Shown here in pieces: positions 42,546-51,191 of a stretch of DNA of 64,000 bases. The position numbers and the translations under genes are program-made. The DNA comes from Planctomycetota bacterium. Lineage in GTDB: Bacteria > Planctomycetota > Phycisphaerae > Phycisphaerales > SM1A02. The notes below the pieces were generated by a model, which ran no database searches, was not told the origin of the DNA, and saw nothing but the letters and a program-made list of their open reading frames with translations. The DNA lies in contig JAFMML010000004.1 in NCBI GenBank assembly GCA_017859745.1, forward strand, positions 1-64,000. The letters run 5' to 3'. Every line of letters begins with the position of its first letter. Position 1 is the first letter of the stretch.

Positions 42546-43661
42546 GTGTTCGATCCCATCTCGACATCGCAGCCGCGACCGGTTCCCGGCGATGCCCAGG
42601 CGCTTGCCGAGGCGTTGCGGACCGCGGTCGGCCACGAAGCGAGACGCCTCGAGGAGACGCTGGCCTCGATCGCAGGACGGCCGTTCGGCGTGGGCGTCGG
42701 TTCTCCCGGCACGGCATTCGAGGTCGCGTTCCGCGCGTTGGGCATCGGTCCCGGCGACGAGGTGCTTCTGCCGGCGCTCGGATCGGTCGAGGCCGCGGAT
42801 GCCGTCGCTCGGGTCCACGCGATGCCGGTGTTCGCCGACGTCGATCCCCGCAGTCTTGGACTGTGCCCCAAGTCGGTCGAAGCGAGGATCGGCGAACGGA
42901 CCCGGGCGATCGTCGCGACGACGCTGCTGGGCGACGCCGGAGGCCTCGAGACGATCGCCAACCTCGCCGCACGACATGAAGTCACCCTGGTCGAGGATGC
43001 CAGCGATGCGCTGGGAGCCTCCCACGGCGGGCGCCCGATCGGCAAGTTCGGCCGCGTCGCGCTGCTCGCCCTCACCGACGATCGTCCCGTCGCGGCGTCC
43101 GGCGCGACGGTGCTGGCGACCCACGACGACGTGCTCGCGAAGCGATGCCGCCGGTTCGGCGCCGGCGTTCCCGACGAGGATCTCGATCGGGCGGGCGTGG
43201 ACAGTCCGCTCGACGACTTCCGGGCCGCCGTCGGCCTCAACCGGCTCGTCCGACTCTCAGAGGCGCTCGAGGCGAGGCGGCGCATCGCCGACACCTACGT
43301 GCGGCGCCTCAGTGGAGTCTCGGATCTGATTCTCCCGGCACCACGTGGCGACGGAGGCGGTGCGTGGCCGCGATTCGTGGTGCGCCTGTCCGATCGTTTC
43401 AGCCCCTTCGAACGCGACGAGGTTCTCGAGGGGATGCGGAGACACGAGATCCTCGCGACCACCGGTCCCGTCGCGACCCCGTTGCTCGTGCGGCACGGCC
43501 ATCGCACCGGTCACACCGACGGTGCATTCCCCGTCGCCGAACGGGCCGCAGGCCGATCGATCGCCCTGCCCTTCCACGAGGGTCTCTCCGAACCGGAGAT
43601 CGACCTCGTCTGCCAGACCCTCGACCTCATGATCCAGCGGACCTCCTTCCGACGGGATTGA
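42546..43661 (+). CDS. DegT/DnrJ/EryC1-fold protein lacking the catalytic lysine
   Basis: The 371-residue cytoplasmic protein has the aminotransferase-I-like fold of sugar aminotransferases: VGVGSPGTAFEVAFRALGIG, GDEVLLPALGSVEAADAV, MPVFADVDPRSLGL and the cofactor Asp in VTLVEDASDALGASHGG (Asp151). In the active-site loop the family's SFFPTK is replaced by ALTDDR, so Arg180 sits where PLP normally forms its Schiff base. A histidine, as in the ColD-type dehydratases, is not there either. Start is GTG at 42546 (VFDPISTSQ). It could be an inactive regulator or an unusual dehydratase/binding protein. Confident of the fold, not of function. Confidence 0.85.
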   Translation: MFDPISTSQPRPVPGDAQALAEALRTAVGHEARRLEETLASIAGRPFGVGVGSPGTAFEVAFRALGIGPGDEVLLPALGSVEAADAVARVHAMPVFADVDPRSLGLCPKSVEARIGERTRAIVATTLLGDAGGLETIANLAARHEVTLVEDASDALGASHGGRPIGKFGRVALLALTDDRPVAASGATVLATHDDVLAKRCRRFGAGVPDEDLDRAGVDSPLDDFRAAVGLNRLVRLSEALEARRRIADTYVRRLSGVSDLILPAPRGDGGGAWPRFVVRLSDRFSPFERDEVLEGMRRHEILATTGPVATPLLVRHGHRTGHTDGAFPVAERAAGRSIALPFHEGLSEPEIDLVCQTLDLMIQRTSFRRD

Positions 43662-43718
43662 CGGTTCCGTCGGGATCGAGGTCGACACGCCGGCACCGAT
43701 GATGCGATCCGAGGCCCC

Positions 43719-45287
43719 TCACTCCCACTCGATGGTCGCGGGCGGCTTGCTCGAGATGTCGTAGACCACGCGGTTGACGCCGCGCACCTCGTTGATGATG
43801 CGGTTGCTCACCGTCGCCAGGACGTCGTAGGGAATGCGGGCCCAGTCGGCGGTCATGAAGTCCTGGGTCTCGACGGCGCGGATCGCCACCACCGAGTCGT
43901 AGGTCCGTCCATCGCCCATCACCCCCACCGCCCGCACCGGCAGCAGAACCGCGAAGGTCTGGTCGGTGCTGCGGTAGAGCGAGTTCGCGACGATCTCCTC
44001 GAGCAGGATCTCGTCGCACTGCCGCAGGACCTCGAGGCGTTCCGAGGTGACTTCACCGAGCACCCGCACCGCGAGTCCCGGACCGGGGAACGGATGCCTC
44101 CAGACCACGGCGCTGGGCAGGCCCAGCACCTCGCCGAGCGCCCGCACCTCGTCCTTGAAGAGGTCCCGCAGGGGTTCGACCAGCTCGAAGCCCAGCTCCT
44201 CGGGAAGACCGCCCACGTTGTGGTGGAGCTTGATGCCCGCGGCAGTGCCGGCATGACCGTGGCCGCTTTCGATCACGTCCGGGTAGAGCGTGCCCTGTGC
44301 AAGGAACGCGGCGCCGCCGACGCCCTCGGCAGCCTCCTTGAACACGTCGATGAAGCGATGGCCGATGCGACGCCGCTTCTCCTGCGGGTCGGTGATGCCG
44401 GCAAGGTCGCCGAGAAACGCCGCCGAAGCGTCCACGACGCGGAGATCCGCCTCGAAGTGGTCCCGGAACGTCCGTTCGACCAGTTCCCGTTCGCTGGTGC
44501 GCAGCAGGCCGTTGTCCACGAAGATGCAGGTGAGTTGCCTGCCGATGGCCCGCTGCAGCAGCGCCGCCACCACCGAGCTGTCGACCCCTCCGGACAGGCC
44601 GCAGATGACGCGACCGTCGCCGACCTGGGCTCGAACCCGCTCGCAGGCGGCCTCGAGGAAGTCGCTCATCCGCCACGACGCATCGCAGCGGCAGATTCCG
44701 TAGAGGAAGTTCCGCAACAGATCGCCGCCATGCGGAGTGTGGGTGACTTCGGGGTGGAACTGCACGCCGTAGAACCGCTTCCCGAGATGCCGAACCGCCG
44801 CATGCGGGCAGGTCTCCGAGGACGCCAGCACCTCGAAGCCGGTCTGGAGTCCCGAGACCTGATCGCCGTGGCTCATCCAGACGCTGGTGCGATCGGGCAG
44901 GCCTGCGAGCAGATCGCCGCCATCCTCGATGCGAAGCGCCGTGCGTCCGAACTCGCGGGCCTCGGCGGCCTCGACGGTCCCGCCGAGGATCTGGCAGCCG
45001 ATCTGCATGCCGTAGCAGATGCCCAGGATCGGCACGCCCAGATCGAAGATCGCCGGGTCGCAGCGAGGAGCCTCGCGATCGGTCACCGACGACGGTCCTC
45101 CGGAGAGCACGATCCCCTTCGGGCGCATCGCGGCCAGTTCCGCGGCGGGCCGATCCGGTGCGACGAGCATGCTGAAGACGCCCGCCTCTCGAATCCGCCG
45201 CGCGATCAGCTGCGCGTACTGGCTTCCGAAGTCGAGGATCAGGATGGTGTCGACGCCCTCGGGCGGCGTGGGTTGGACGGTGGACAT
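43719..45287 (-). CDS. guaA: GMP synthase (glutamine-hydrolysing)
   Basis: The 522-residue enzyme converts XMP to GMP using glutamine. The N-terminal class I amidotransferase domain (about 15-200) has [18 protein letters not shown] and the nucleophile Cys in [10 protein letters not shown]; catalytic His and Glu are in [13 protein letters not shown]. The ATP-PPase domain has [13 protein letters not shown], and the dimerisation C-terminal domain ends [23 protein letters not shown] at 45287 has GGAGCGACC upstream. Length is normal for the family. It is divergent from the cytochrome oxidase operon. Confidence 0.98.
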   Translation of the reverse strand: MSTVQPTPPEGVDTILILDFGSQYAQLIARRIREAGVFSMLVAPDRPAAELAAMRPKGIVLSGGPSSVTDREAPRCDPAIFDLGVPILGICYGMQIGCQILGGTVEAAEAREFGRTALRIEDGGDLLAGLPDRTSVWMSHGDQVSGLQTGFEVLASSETCPHAAVRHLGKRFYGVQFHPEVTHTPHGGDLLRNFLYGICRCDASWRMSDFLEAACERVRAQVGDGRVICGLSGGVDSSVVAALLQRAIGRQLTCIFVDNGLLRTSERELVERTFRDHFEADLRVVDASAAFLGDLAGITDPQEKRRRIGHRFIDVFKEAAEGVGGAAFLAQGTLYPDVIESGHGHAGTAAGIKLHHNVGGLPEELGFELVEPLRDLFKDEVRALGEVLGLPSAVVWRHPFPGPGLAVRVLGEVTSERLEVLRQCDEILLEEIVANSLYRSTDQTFAVLLPVRAVGVMGDGRTYDSVVAIRAVETQDFMTADWARIPYDVLATVSNRIINEVRGVNRVVYDISSKPPATIEWE

Positions 45288-45424
45288 GGTCGCTCCATGG
45301 TCCGGGGCCGGCGAAACCGCGAAAGGTATCACGACCCGCTTCCATTCGGGGGGGCGTGCCTCCGGAGCGCCGCTCCGCGAACCGCTCGTCGCCCCGGCCG
45401 CCGAGGACGCATCGCGTCTTCGGG

Positions 45425-45430
45425 TACCCT
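45425..45430 (+). promoter_or_regulatory. -10-like TACCCT of coxB
   Basis: TACCCT ends eight bases before the coxB ATG at 45439, giving an almost leaderless transcript for the oxidase operon. No -35 or Shine-Dalgarno sequence is clear. The gap 45288-45438 has no other visible feature. Confidence 0.4.
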
Positions 45431-45438
45431 TCGACGCG

Positions 45439-46617
45439 ATGCGAGGTCTTCGACGTGGTCGATCTCTCTGGAGACTCGGTTTCGGCTGGGCATCCGCGCC
45501 GGCCTGCGATCGACCCGTCCGGGTAGGCCGCCTGATCGCGACATCGCTGGTCATGACGGTCCTGGCGGTCGGGGCGGTCGCGGCGCCCGTGGCCGCCGCA
45601 GCAACGCAGACCGCCGATGCGACCAGCTCGGAGATCTGCGATCCCACCTCCGGCCTGCCGCTGCCGAGCATCCCGTCGATGTTCGAGCCGGCCAGTCCGC
45701 CGGCGGCGGACATCGAAGCCCTGACCTGGCTGCTGCTGGGCATCTGCGCCGCGATCTTCGTGGTCGTGCAGGCGGCGCTCGTGCACGCGATCGTCAAGTA
45801 CCGCGCGGGACGCGCCGCCGTCGATCGGGATGGCGTTCCCGGCGAACCCCGCCAGGTCTACGGCAGCAATCCGGTCGAGCTGGCCTGGACGGTGATTCCG
45901 ATCGTGATCGTGTTCGTCCTCGCGATGACCTCGGTGCGACTCATTCGGGACATCGAGCGGACCTCGCCGCCCGAGGGAGCCCTCGCGGTCACCGTGATCG
46001 GGCATCAATGGTGGTGGGAGTACCGCTATCCCGAACTGGGCATCGTCACCGCCAACGAGCTGGTGGTCCCGGCGAACCGCCCCGTCTGGCTCGAACTGCA
46101 TTCGGCCGACGTCAACCACTCCTGGTGGGTGCCGCAACTGTCCGGCAAGAAGGACTGCATTCCCGGCCACACCAACGTGCTCTGGTTCGAGGCGGAGCGC
46201 CCCGGGGTCTTTCTCGGCCAGTGCGCCGAGTACTGCGGCACCCAGCACGCCAACATGCTGCTCCGGGTCGAAGCCCGCGACGACGCGGGATTCGACGCGT
46301 GGGTGCGGGGCCAGCAGTCGCCGCCGGCATCCGACGACGACGAAGAGGTTCTCCGTGGTCGCGAGGTCTTCCTCGCCCTGGCCTGTCAGGCGTGCCACGA
46401 CATCGCCGGAGTCAGCGAAGGCGCCTTCGGGCCGAACCTCACGCATCTCATGAGCCGGTCCACCATCGGCGCGGGCGTGGCGCCGCTCGACCGCGACACC
46501 CTGCGGCAGTGGATCGACGACCCGCAGACCCTCAAGCCCGGCTGCAACATGCCGAGCCTCGAACTCGACGACGCCCAGCTCGACGCGGTGGTCGCCTATC
46601 TCGCGACGCTCCGCTGA
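45439..46617 (+). CDS. coxB: Cytochrome c oxidase subunit II with C-terminal heme c domain
   Basis: The 392-residue subunit has an N-terminal signal/hydrophobic segment ([20 protein letters not shown]) and two membrane helices ([40 protein letters not shown]). The CuA site is complete: His227 (VNHSWWVPQ), then Cys262, Glu264, Cys266, His270 and Met273 ([13 protein letters not shown]). Residues about 300-392 form a cytochrome c domain with C316-Q-A-C-H320 and an axial Met (about 371, CNMPSLELD). This caa3-type arrangement lets the subunit accept electrons from the bc complex without a separate cytochrome c. Starts at ATG 45439. First gene of the operon. Confidence 0.97.
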   Translation: MRGLRRGRSLWRLGFGWASAPACDRPVRVGRLIATSLVMTVLAVGAVAAPVAAAATQTADATSSEICDPTSGLPLPSIPSMFEPASPPAADIEALTWLLLGICAAIFVVVQAALVHAIVKYRAGRAAVDRDGVPGEPRQVYGSNPVELAWTVIPIVIVFVLAMTSVRLIRDIERTSPPEGALAVTVIGHQWWWEYRYPELGIVTANELVVPANRPVWLELHSADVNHSWWVPQLSGKKDCIPGHTNVLWFEAERPGVFLGQCAEYCGTQHANMLLRVEARDDAGFDAWVRGQQSPPASDDDEEVLRGREVFLALACQACHDIAGVSEGAFGPNLTHLMSRSTIGAGVAPLDRDTLRQWIDDPQTLKPGCNMPSLELDDAQLDAVVAYLATLR

Positions 46618-46657
46618 CTCCGCCCACTCCGCCGACTCCATCCGTTCACCGATCCCG

Positions 46658-48337
46658 ATGACCACGCTTCCGACCACGCCCGCCGAGACCGTCGCCGACC
46701 GCAGGGCCGAACCGCTGTCGGCGCGACTGCACCTGTGGGCGATCACCGTGGACCACAAGCGCCTCGGGATCATGTACGTGCTGTCGGGGCTCGTCTTCTT
46801 TCTCGTGGGAGGCCTCGAGGCGTCCGCGATGCGGGCCCAGCTCGCCCGGCCCGGCAACGACCTCGTGAGTCCGGAGGTCTTCAACCAGCTCTTCACGATG
46901 CACGGCACCACGATGGTCTTCCTCGTGGGCATGCCGGTGCTGCTGGGGATGGGCAACTACCTGATCCCGTTGATGATCGGGGCGCGGGACATGGCCTTCC
47001 CCCGCCTCAACGCGTTCGGGTTCTGGCTGTTCCTCTTCGGCGGCCTGCTCCTCTACTACAGCTACATCGGCGCCCAGGGTCTCTACGGGACCTCGGCGGC
47101 GCCCGACGTGGGCTGGTTCGCCTACGCCCCGCTGACCGATCGCACCTTCAGCCGCGGCAACAGCACCGACTACTGGATCCTCGGGATCATGGTCAGCGGC
47201 TTCGGCTCGATCGCGACCGGCGCCAACCTGGTCGCCACCATCCTGTGCATGCGCTGCCGGGGCATGACGCTCATGCGGATGCCGCTCATGGCCTGGATGA
47301 TGCTGGTCGTCGGCGTGCTGGTGCTGACGGCGCTGGGCCCCCTGACCGCGGCGCAGGTCATGCTGCTCTTCGACCGCAACCTCGGCGCCCACTTCTTCGA
47401 TCCGCAGGAGGGCGGCAGCGCCATCCTGTGGCAGCACTTCTTCTGGTTCTTCGGCCACCCCGAGGTCTACATCCTGATCCTGCCGGCGTTCGGCTTCGTC
47501 AGCGAGATCGTGCCGACCTTCAGCCGCAAGGTGATCTTCGGCTACCCGCTGATGGTGGCCGCGACGGTGGGCATCGGCTTCATCTCGCTGAGCGTCTGGG
47601 CCCACCACATGTTCGCGGTCGGTCTCGGGCCGGTGCTCGACGCGTTCTTCAGCGCCATGACCTTCATGATCGCGGTGCCGACCGGGATCAAGATCTTCAA
47701 CTGGATCGGCACCATGTGGGGCGGCCGCATCCGCTTCGCGAGCCCCATGCTCTTCGCCACAGGCTTCGTCGCGATGTTCGTGATCGGCGGGCTCACCGGC
47801 ATCATGCTGGCGATGGTGCCCTTCGACTGGCAGGTCAGCGACAGCTACTTCGTGGTCGGCCACTTCCACTACGTGCTCTTCGGCGGCACGATCTTCGCGA
47901 TCTTCGGGGCGCTCCACTACTGGTATCCCAAGGCGGTCGGCCGCATGCTGAACGAGACCATCGCGAAGTGGTCCTTCTGGCTGCTGTTCGCGGGGTTCAA
48001 CCTGACCTTCTTCCCGATGCACATCAGCGGCCTGCTGGGAATGCCGCGCCGCATCTACACCTTCCAGCCCGACCGAGGCCTCGAGCTCTGGAACCTGCTC
48101 TCGACCGCCGGCGTGCCGCTGCAGGCCGCGGGCGTCCTGCTCATCGTGTGGAACCTGCTGCGTTCCCACCGCAAGGGCGCGATCGCGGGCAACGATCCGT
48201 GGGACGCGTGGACGCTCGAATGGGCGACCACGAGTCCGCCGCCCGAGCACAACTTCGACGAGCCGCCGACCGTCGGCAGCCGCCGCCCCCTGTGGGACCT
48301 GAAGCACCCGGAGGATCCCGATGGCCGCTACGAGTGA
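46658..48337 (+). CDS. coxA: Cytochrome c oxidase subunit I
   Basis: The 559-residue catalytic subunit has about 12 membrane helices and all redox ligands: His82 (MHGTTMVFL) and His404 for heme a, His402 for heme a3 (VGHFHYVLFG), and CuB ligands His267 (WFFGHPEVYI, with the cross-linked Tyr271), His316 and His317 (AHHMF). The D-channel entry Asp111 and Asn118 (GARDMAFPRLNAFGFW) and the K-channel Lys345 (PTGIKIFNW) are conserved, so it is an A-type proton-pumping oxidase. The N-terminus starts MTTLPTTPAETVADR. It is 40 bp after coxB and overlaps coxC by 17 bp. Confidence 0.98.
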   Translation: MTTLPTTPAETVADRRAEPLSARLHLWAITVDHKRLGIMYVLSGLVFFLVGGLEASAMRAQLARPGNDLVSPEVFNQLFTMHGTTMVFLVGMPVLLGMGNYLIPLMIGARDMAFPRLNAFGFWLFLFGGLLLYYSYIGAQGLYGTSAAPDVGWFAYAPLTDRTFSRGNSTDYWILGIMVSGFGSIATGANLVATILCMRCRGMTLMRMPLMAWMMLVVGVLVLTALGPLTAAQVMLLFDRNLGAHFFDPQEGGSAILWQHFFWFFGHPEVYILILPAFGFVSEIVPTFSRKVIFGYPLMVAATVGIGFISLSVWAHHMFAVGLGPVLDAFFSAMTFMIAVPTGIKIFNWIGTMWGGRIRFASPMLFATGFVAMFVIGGLTGIMLAMVPFDWQVSDSYFVVGHFHYVLFGGTIFAIFGALHYWYPKAVGRMLNETIAKWSFWLLFAGFNLTFFPMHISGLLGMPRRIYTFQPDRGLELWNLLSTAGVPLQAAGVLLIVWNLLRSHRKGAIAGNDPWDAWTLEWATTSPPPEHNFDEPPTVGSRRPLWDLKHPEDPDGRYE

Positions 48338-48953
48338 CGCCACCGTCGATCCCACGGACGGCGCGACCCGCCGAGACGCCGTCGAATGGCGGCCCTCCCG
48401 CGGCAAGGTCGGCGTGGCCTCGCTCATCGCGATGGAGAGCTTCTTCTTCGGCACCTTCATCGTGGCGTTCCTCTTCTACATCGGGAAGGACGTCCACGGC
48501 CCCACCGGCGCCACCGCCCTCGACGTCGGCCCGGTGATCGTCTGGTCGATCTGCCTGCTCTCCTCGAGCGCCACCGTCGTCGCCGCCGTGAAGGCTCTCG
48601 CCCGCGGCGCGAAGGCCGCATTCGAGTTCTGGATGGGGGCGACGCTGCTGCTCGGCGGCGCGTTCGTCTACGGCACCGCGGTGGAGTGGCGCGGCCTGAT
48701 GCTCGACCACGAACTGTTCATCTCGACCAACCTCTTCGGCAGCACCTACTACGGTCTCGTCGGCTTTCACGCGTTCCACGTGGTGCTGGGACTCCTGGCG
48801 CTCGGCATGATCTGGACGCTCTCGAAGCTCGGGCACCTGCGGGCCGTCGATGCGGAGAAGGTCGAACTGGTCAGCTGGTACTGGCACTTCGTGGACGTCG
48901 TGTGGATCTTCGTCTTCACCAGCGTCTACCTCTTCGGCACGGGGATCCTCTGA
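48321..48953 (+). CDS. coxC: Cytochrome c oxidase subunit III
   Basis: The 210-residue subunit has about five membrane helices and the subunit III signature: SLIAMESFFFGTFIVAFLFY, GFHAFHVVLGLLAL, SWYWHFVDVVWIFVFTSVYL. It is the shorter bacterial form. ATG at 48321 lies inside the end of coxA, with a GGAGG Shine-Dalgarno sequence in the coxA coding region, so translation is coupled. Its stop shares one base with the next start (TGATG). Confidence 0.96.
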   Translation: MAATSDATVDPTDGATRRDAVEWRPSRGKVGVASLIAMESFFFGTFIVAFLFYIGKDVHGPTGATALDVGPVIVWSICLLSSSATVVAAVKALARGAKAAFEFWMGATLLLGGAFVYGTAVEWRGLMLDHELFISTNLFGSTYYGLVGFHAFHVVLGLLALGMIWTLSKLGHLRAVDAEKVELVSWYWHFVDVVWIFVFTSVYLFGTGIL

Positions 48954-49768
48954 TGGCGACTCCGGACGACGCGCGAGAGACGCCCTACGCCCGGGCGATT
49001 CCCCGACCGACCGCGGGGCCGCTGGTCGCCGCGTTCGGCGTCGCCATGCTGTTCGCTGGCATCGTCACCAACGTCGGCGCCAGCGTGGTCGGCGCGGTGG
49101 CGCTGGTCTTCGGCGGCGTGATCTGGTTTCGCGAGGTCATGCCGGACGAGGCCGTCGAACCGATCGAGGCGACCGGCGGCCAGACCGTGGTGACGCCTCC
49201 GCCGCTGCCGGCCCGGGACGCCCCGAGCCGAAGACTCCTGCTGCCGGTCGAGATCCATCCATATCGGGCCGGACTCGTCGGTGGACTCGCCGGCGGCGCC
49301 GCCATGGCGGTCGTCGCGGCGGCATGGGGCCTGGTCGAGCACGGCAGCGTGTGGCTTCCGATCAACCTGCTCGCGGGCGCGGTCAATCCCGGCATGGCGG
49401 CGATGGGCGAGCCGGAACTCGCCGCCTTCGACGGAGGTTGGATCGCGATCGCCGTCGGCATCCACGCGGCCCTTTCGATCATGACCGGCCTCCTGTTCAC
49501 GGTGGCGCTCCCGATGATGCCGCGACGACCGATGCTGTTCGGCGTCGTCGTCGCGCCGGTGATCCTCTCCTCGCTTTCCTGGAGCACCATGGGCATCGTG
49601 AATCCAGCCATGGAGGAGTTCATCTCCTGGCCGTGGTTCGTCGGCAGCCAGATCGCCTTCGGCGCGGTGTGCGGCGCGGTCATCTCCCGCGTCGAGAAGG
49701 TGCCGACGATGGCGGCGCTGTCGACCTCGGAGCGGCTCGGCATCGAGCAGAGCGAGGTGGGATCGTGA
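48953..49768 (+). CDS. Membrane protein of the respiratory operon, unknown
   Basis: The 271-residue protein has about six membrane helices (PLVAAFGVAMLFAGIVTNVG, VVGAVALVFGGVIWFREVMP, LVGGLAGGAAMAVVAAAWGL, WIAIAVGIHAALSIMTGLLF, MLFGVVVAPVILSSLSW, FVGSQIAFGAVCGAVISR). A cytoplasmic or periplasmic linker (about 55-95) is acidic/proline-rich. It shows no cysteine or heme motif. It lies where a subunit IV-type gene is often found but does not resemble cox4. It starts at an overlapping TGATG and ends in a GTGA overlap with the cytochrome c gene, so it is stoichiometrically expressed with the complex. Confidence 0.83.
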   Translation: MATPDDARETPYARAIPRPTAGPLVAAFGVAMLFAGIVTNVGASVVGAVALVFGGVIWFREVMPDEAVEPIEATGGQTVVTPPPLPARDAPSRRLLLPVEIHPYRAGLVGGLAGGAAMAVVAAAWGLVEHGSVWLPINLLAGAVNPGMAAMGEPELAAFDGGWIAIAVGIHAALSIMTGLLFTVALPMMPRRPMLFGVVVAPVILSSLSWSTMGIVNPAMEEFISWPWFVGSQIAFGAVCGAVISRVEKVPTMAALSTSERLGIEQSEVGS

Positions 49769-50496
49769 GGGCGACGCTCCTTCTGGCGACGTGCGGCGCA
49801 CTCCTCGCCGGCTGCGGCGGCGGGGCTCTTCCTCCCGGCAGCGTCGAGGCGGCCCCGCCCGAGGCGCCGGGTCTCGACACCGCCGAAGGGGTCGCCGCCT
49901 TCTACGCCAACGCCTGCTCGGGCTGTCACGGCGCCGACGGCTGGCACGGAGCGGCACGACCGCTCGCCGATCCCCTGTGGTGGCGCACGATGCCCGACGA
50001 GCAGATCGTCGAGGCGACCGCGGTCGGCCTGGGTCGCCTGATGCCGGGCTTCTCGAAGGATGCCAAGGGCGGGCCGTACATCGCCTACGCCGGCCTCGAT
50101 CGCGACGACGTCGCGACGTTCGTGAAGGGACTCCGCAAACGCTGGGAGACCGGGGGTGAACCGGCCCCGGCCGGATCGGCGGTTCGACTCGGCGACGCGT
50201 CGATGGGCGGCGAACTCTTCTCGGCGCACTGCGCGTCCTGCCACGTCGAGGGAAGTCGCGACAGCGTGCTGAACCCGTTCTATCTCGCCAACGTCACCGA
50301 CCAGGGCCTCTGGAGCGCCGTGGTCTTCGGCCGACCCGATCTGGGCAAGGCGCCCTCGTCGCTGTCGCCGGACGAGATCGCCGACGTCGTCGCGTTCATG
50401 GCGAGCAGGCGACCGTCGTGGGCCTCGCAAGGCGCCGTCGAGCCGCCGCTTCCGACATCGCCCGATCCCGACACCACCAGGGAGACCTCTCCGTGA
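49765..50496 (+). CDS. Di-heme cytochrome c lipoprotein
   Basis: The 243-residue protein has a lipoprotein signal (LLATCGALLAGC, lipidated Cys17). Two heme sites are present: C51-S-G-C-H55 (first domain, axial Met in LMPGF, about residue 93) and C156-A-S-C-H160 (second domain). The second domain has no convincing axial Met; the equivalent stretch reads VFGRPDLGKAPSSLS. GTG at 49765 overlaps the previous stop by four bases (GTGA), as does its own stop with the Rieske start. It is membrane-anchored and probably shuttles electrons between the bc complex and oxidase. Confidence 0.93.
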   Translation: MRATLLLATCGALLAGCGGGALPPGSVEAAPPEAPGLDTAEGVAAFYANACSGCHGADGWHGAARPLADPLWWRTMPDEQIVEATAVGLGRLMPGFSKDAKGGPYIAYAGLDRDDVATFVKGLRKRWETGGEPAPAGSAVRLGDASMGGELFSAHCASCHVEGSRDSVLNPFYLANVTDQGLWSAVVFGRPDLGKAPSSLSPDEIADVVAFMASRRPSWASQGAVEPPLPTSPDPDTTRETSP

Positions 50497-51191
50497 GTGC
50501 AGCCGAGGACGAACGCAGAGCGAACGACACGCCCCTGCCGCAGGCGAGCGGCGCCGACACCCAGAGCGCGACGGACGGCTCGCCCTGCGAAGGCTGCGGA
50601 AGCTCCGCGGCAGCCGGTGGCGGCCGGCGAGAGTTCATGTTCAAGATCGGGCTTGGCCTCATGGGTGCCGGCGGTGTCGCCGCGGCCGCGCCCGTCGTCT
50701 CGGCGATGCTGGCGCCGGGATTCCGTTCCTACGCCGAACAATGGGTGGACCTGGGCGCGGTCGAGGACTTCCCACCCGGCGAGACCCGCTTCGCCACCTT
50801 CGTGAACCCCTGGACCGCACCCACCGACGGGCTCACCGCGAGAACGGGTTGCTGGGTCCGCCACATTCCGCCCGGCGGCGCATCCAGGCGTGGGCCGGTG
50901 CAGCCGCTCGATACGAGCTCGGACGAGCCCCCGCCGCCGGACGCGTTCAATCCGGAGGCGCCGGACTTCCAGGTGTTCGCGGTCAACTGCGCCCATCTGG
51001 GCTGCCCGGTGCGCTGGTTCCCGCAGTCGCGGCTCTTCATGTGCCCCTGCCACGGCGGCGTCTACTACGAGGACGGTTCCCGGGCGAGCGGCCCCCCGCC
51101 TCGCGGACTCTTCCCCTACCCGGCGAAGATCGAGAACGGTCGCCTCTGGATCGACGCGGGACGACTTCCGGGCCTCGAGGAGGCGCCCTGA
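50493..51191 (+). CDS. Rieske iron-sulfur subunit of a cytochrome bc complex
   Basis: The 232-residue protein has a twin-arginine-type N-terminus (GGRREFMFKIGLGLMGAGGV) and one membrane helix, then a Rieske domain with cluster ligands CAHLGC (about 166-171) and CPCHGG (about 185-190), the usual Cys-His and Cys-His pairs. An N-terminal extension of about 45 residues contains a PCEGCG motif, absent from normal Rieske proteins. GTG at 50493 overlaps the cytochrome c stop by four bases. It is cotranslated with the cytochrome b gene (the stop TGA shares a base with the next ATG). Confidence 0.95.
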   Translation: MSAAEDERRANDTPLPQASGADTQSATDGSPCEGCGSSAAAGGGRREFMFKIGLGLMGAGGVAAAAPVVSAMLAPGFRSYAEQWVDLGAVEDFPPGETRFATFVNPWTAPTDGLTARTGCWVRHIPPGGASRRGPVQPLDTSSDEPPPPDAFNPEAPDFQVFAVNCAHLGCPVRWFPQSRLFMCPCHGGVYYEDGSRASGPPPRGLFPYPAKIENGRLWIDAGRLPGLEEAP

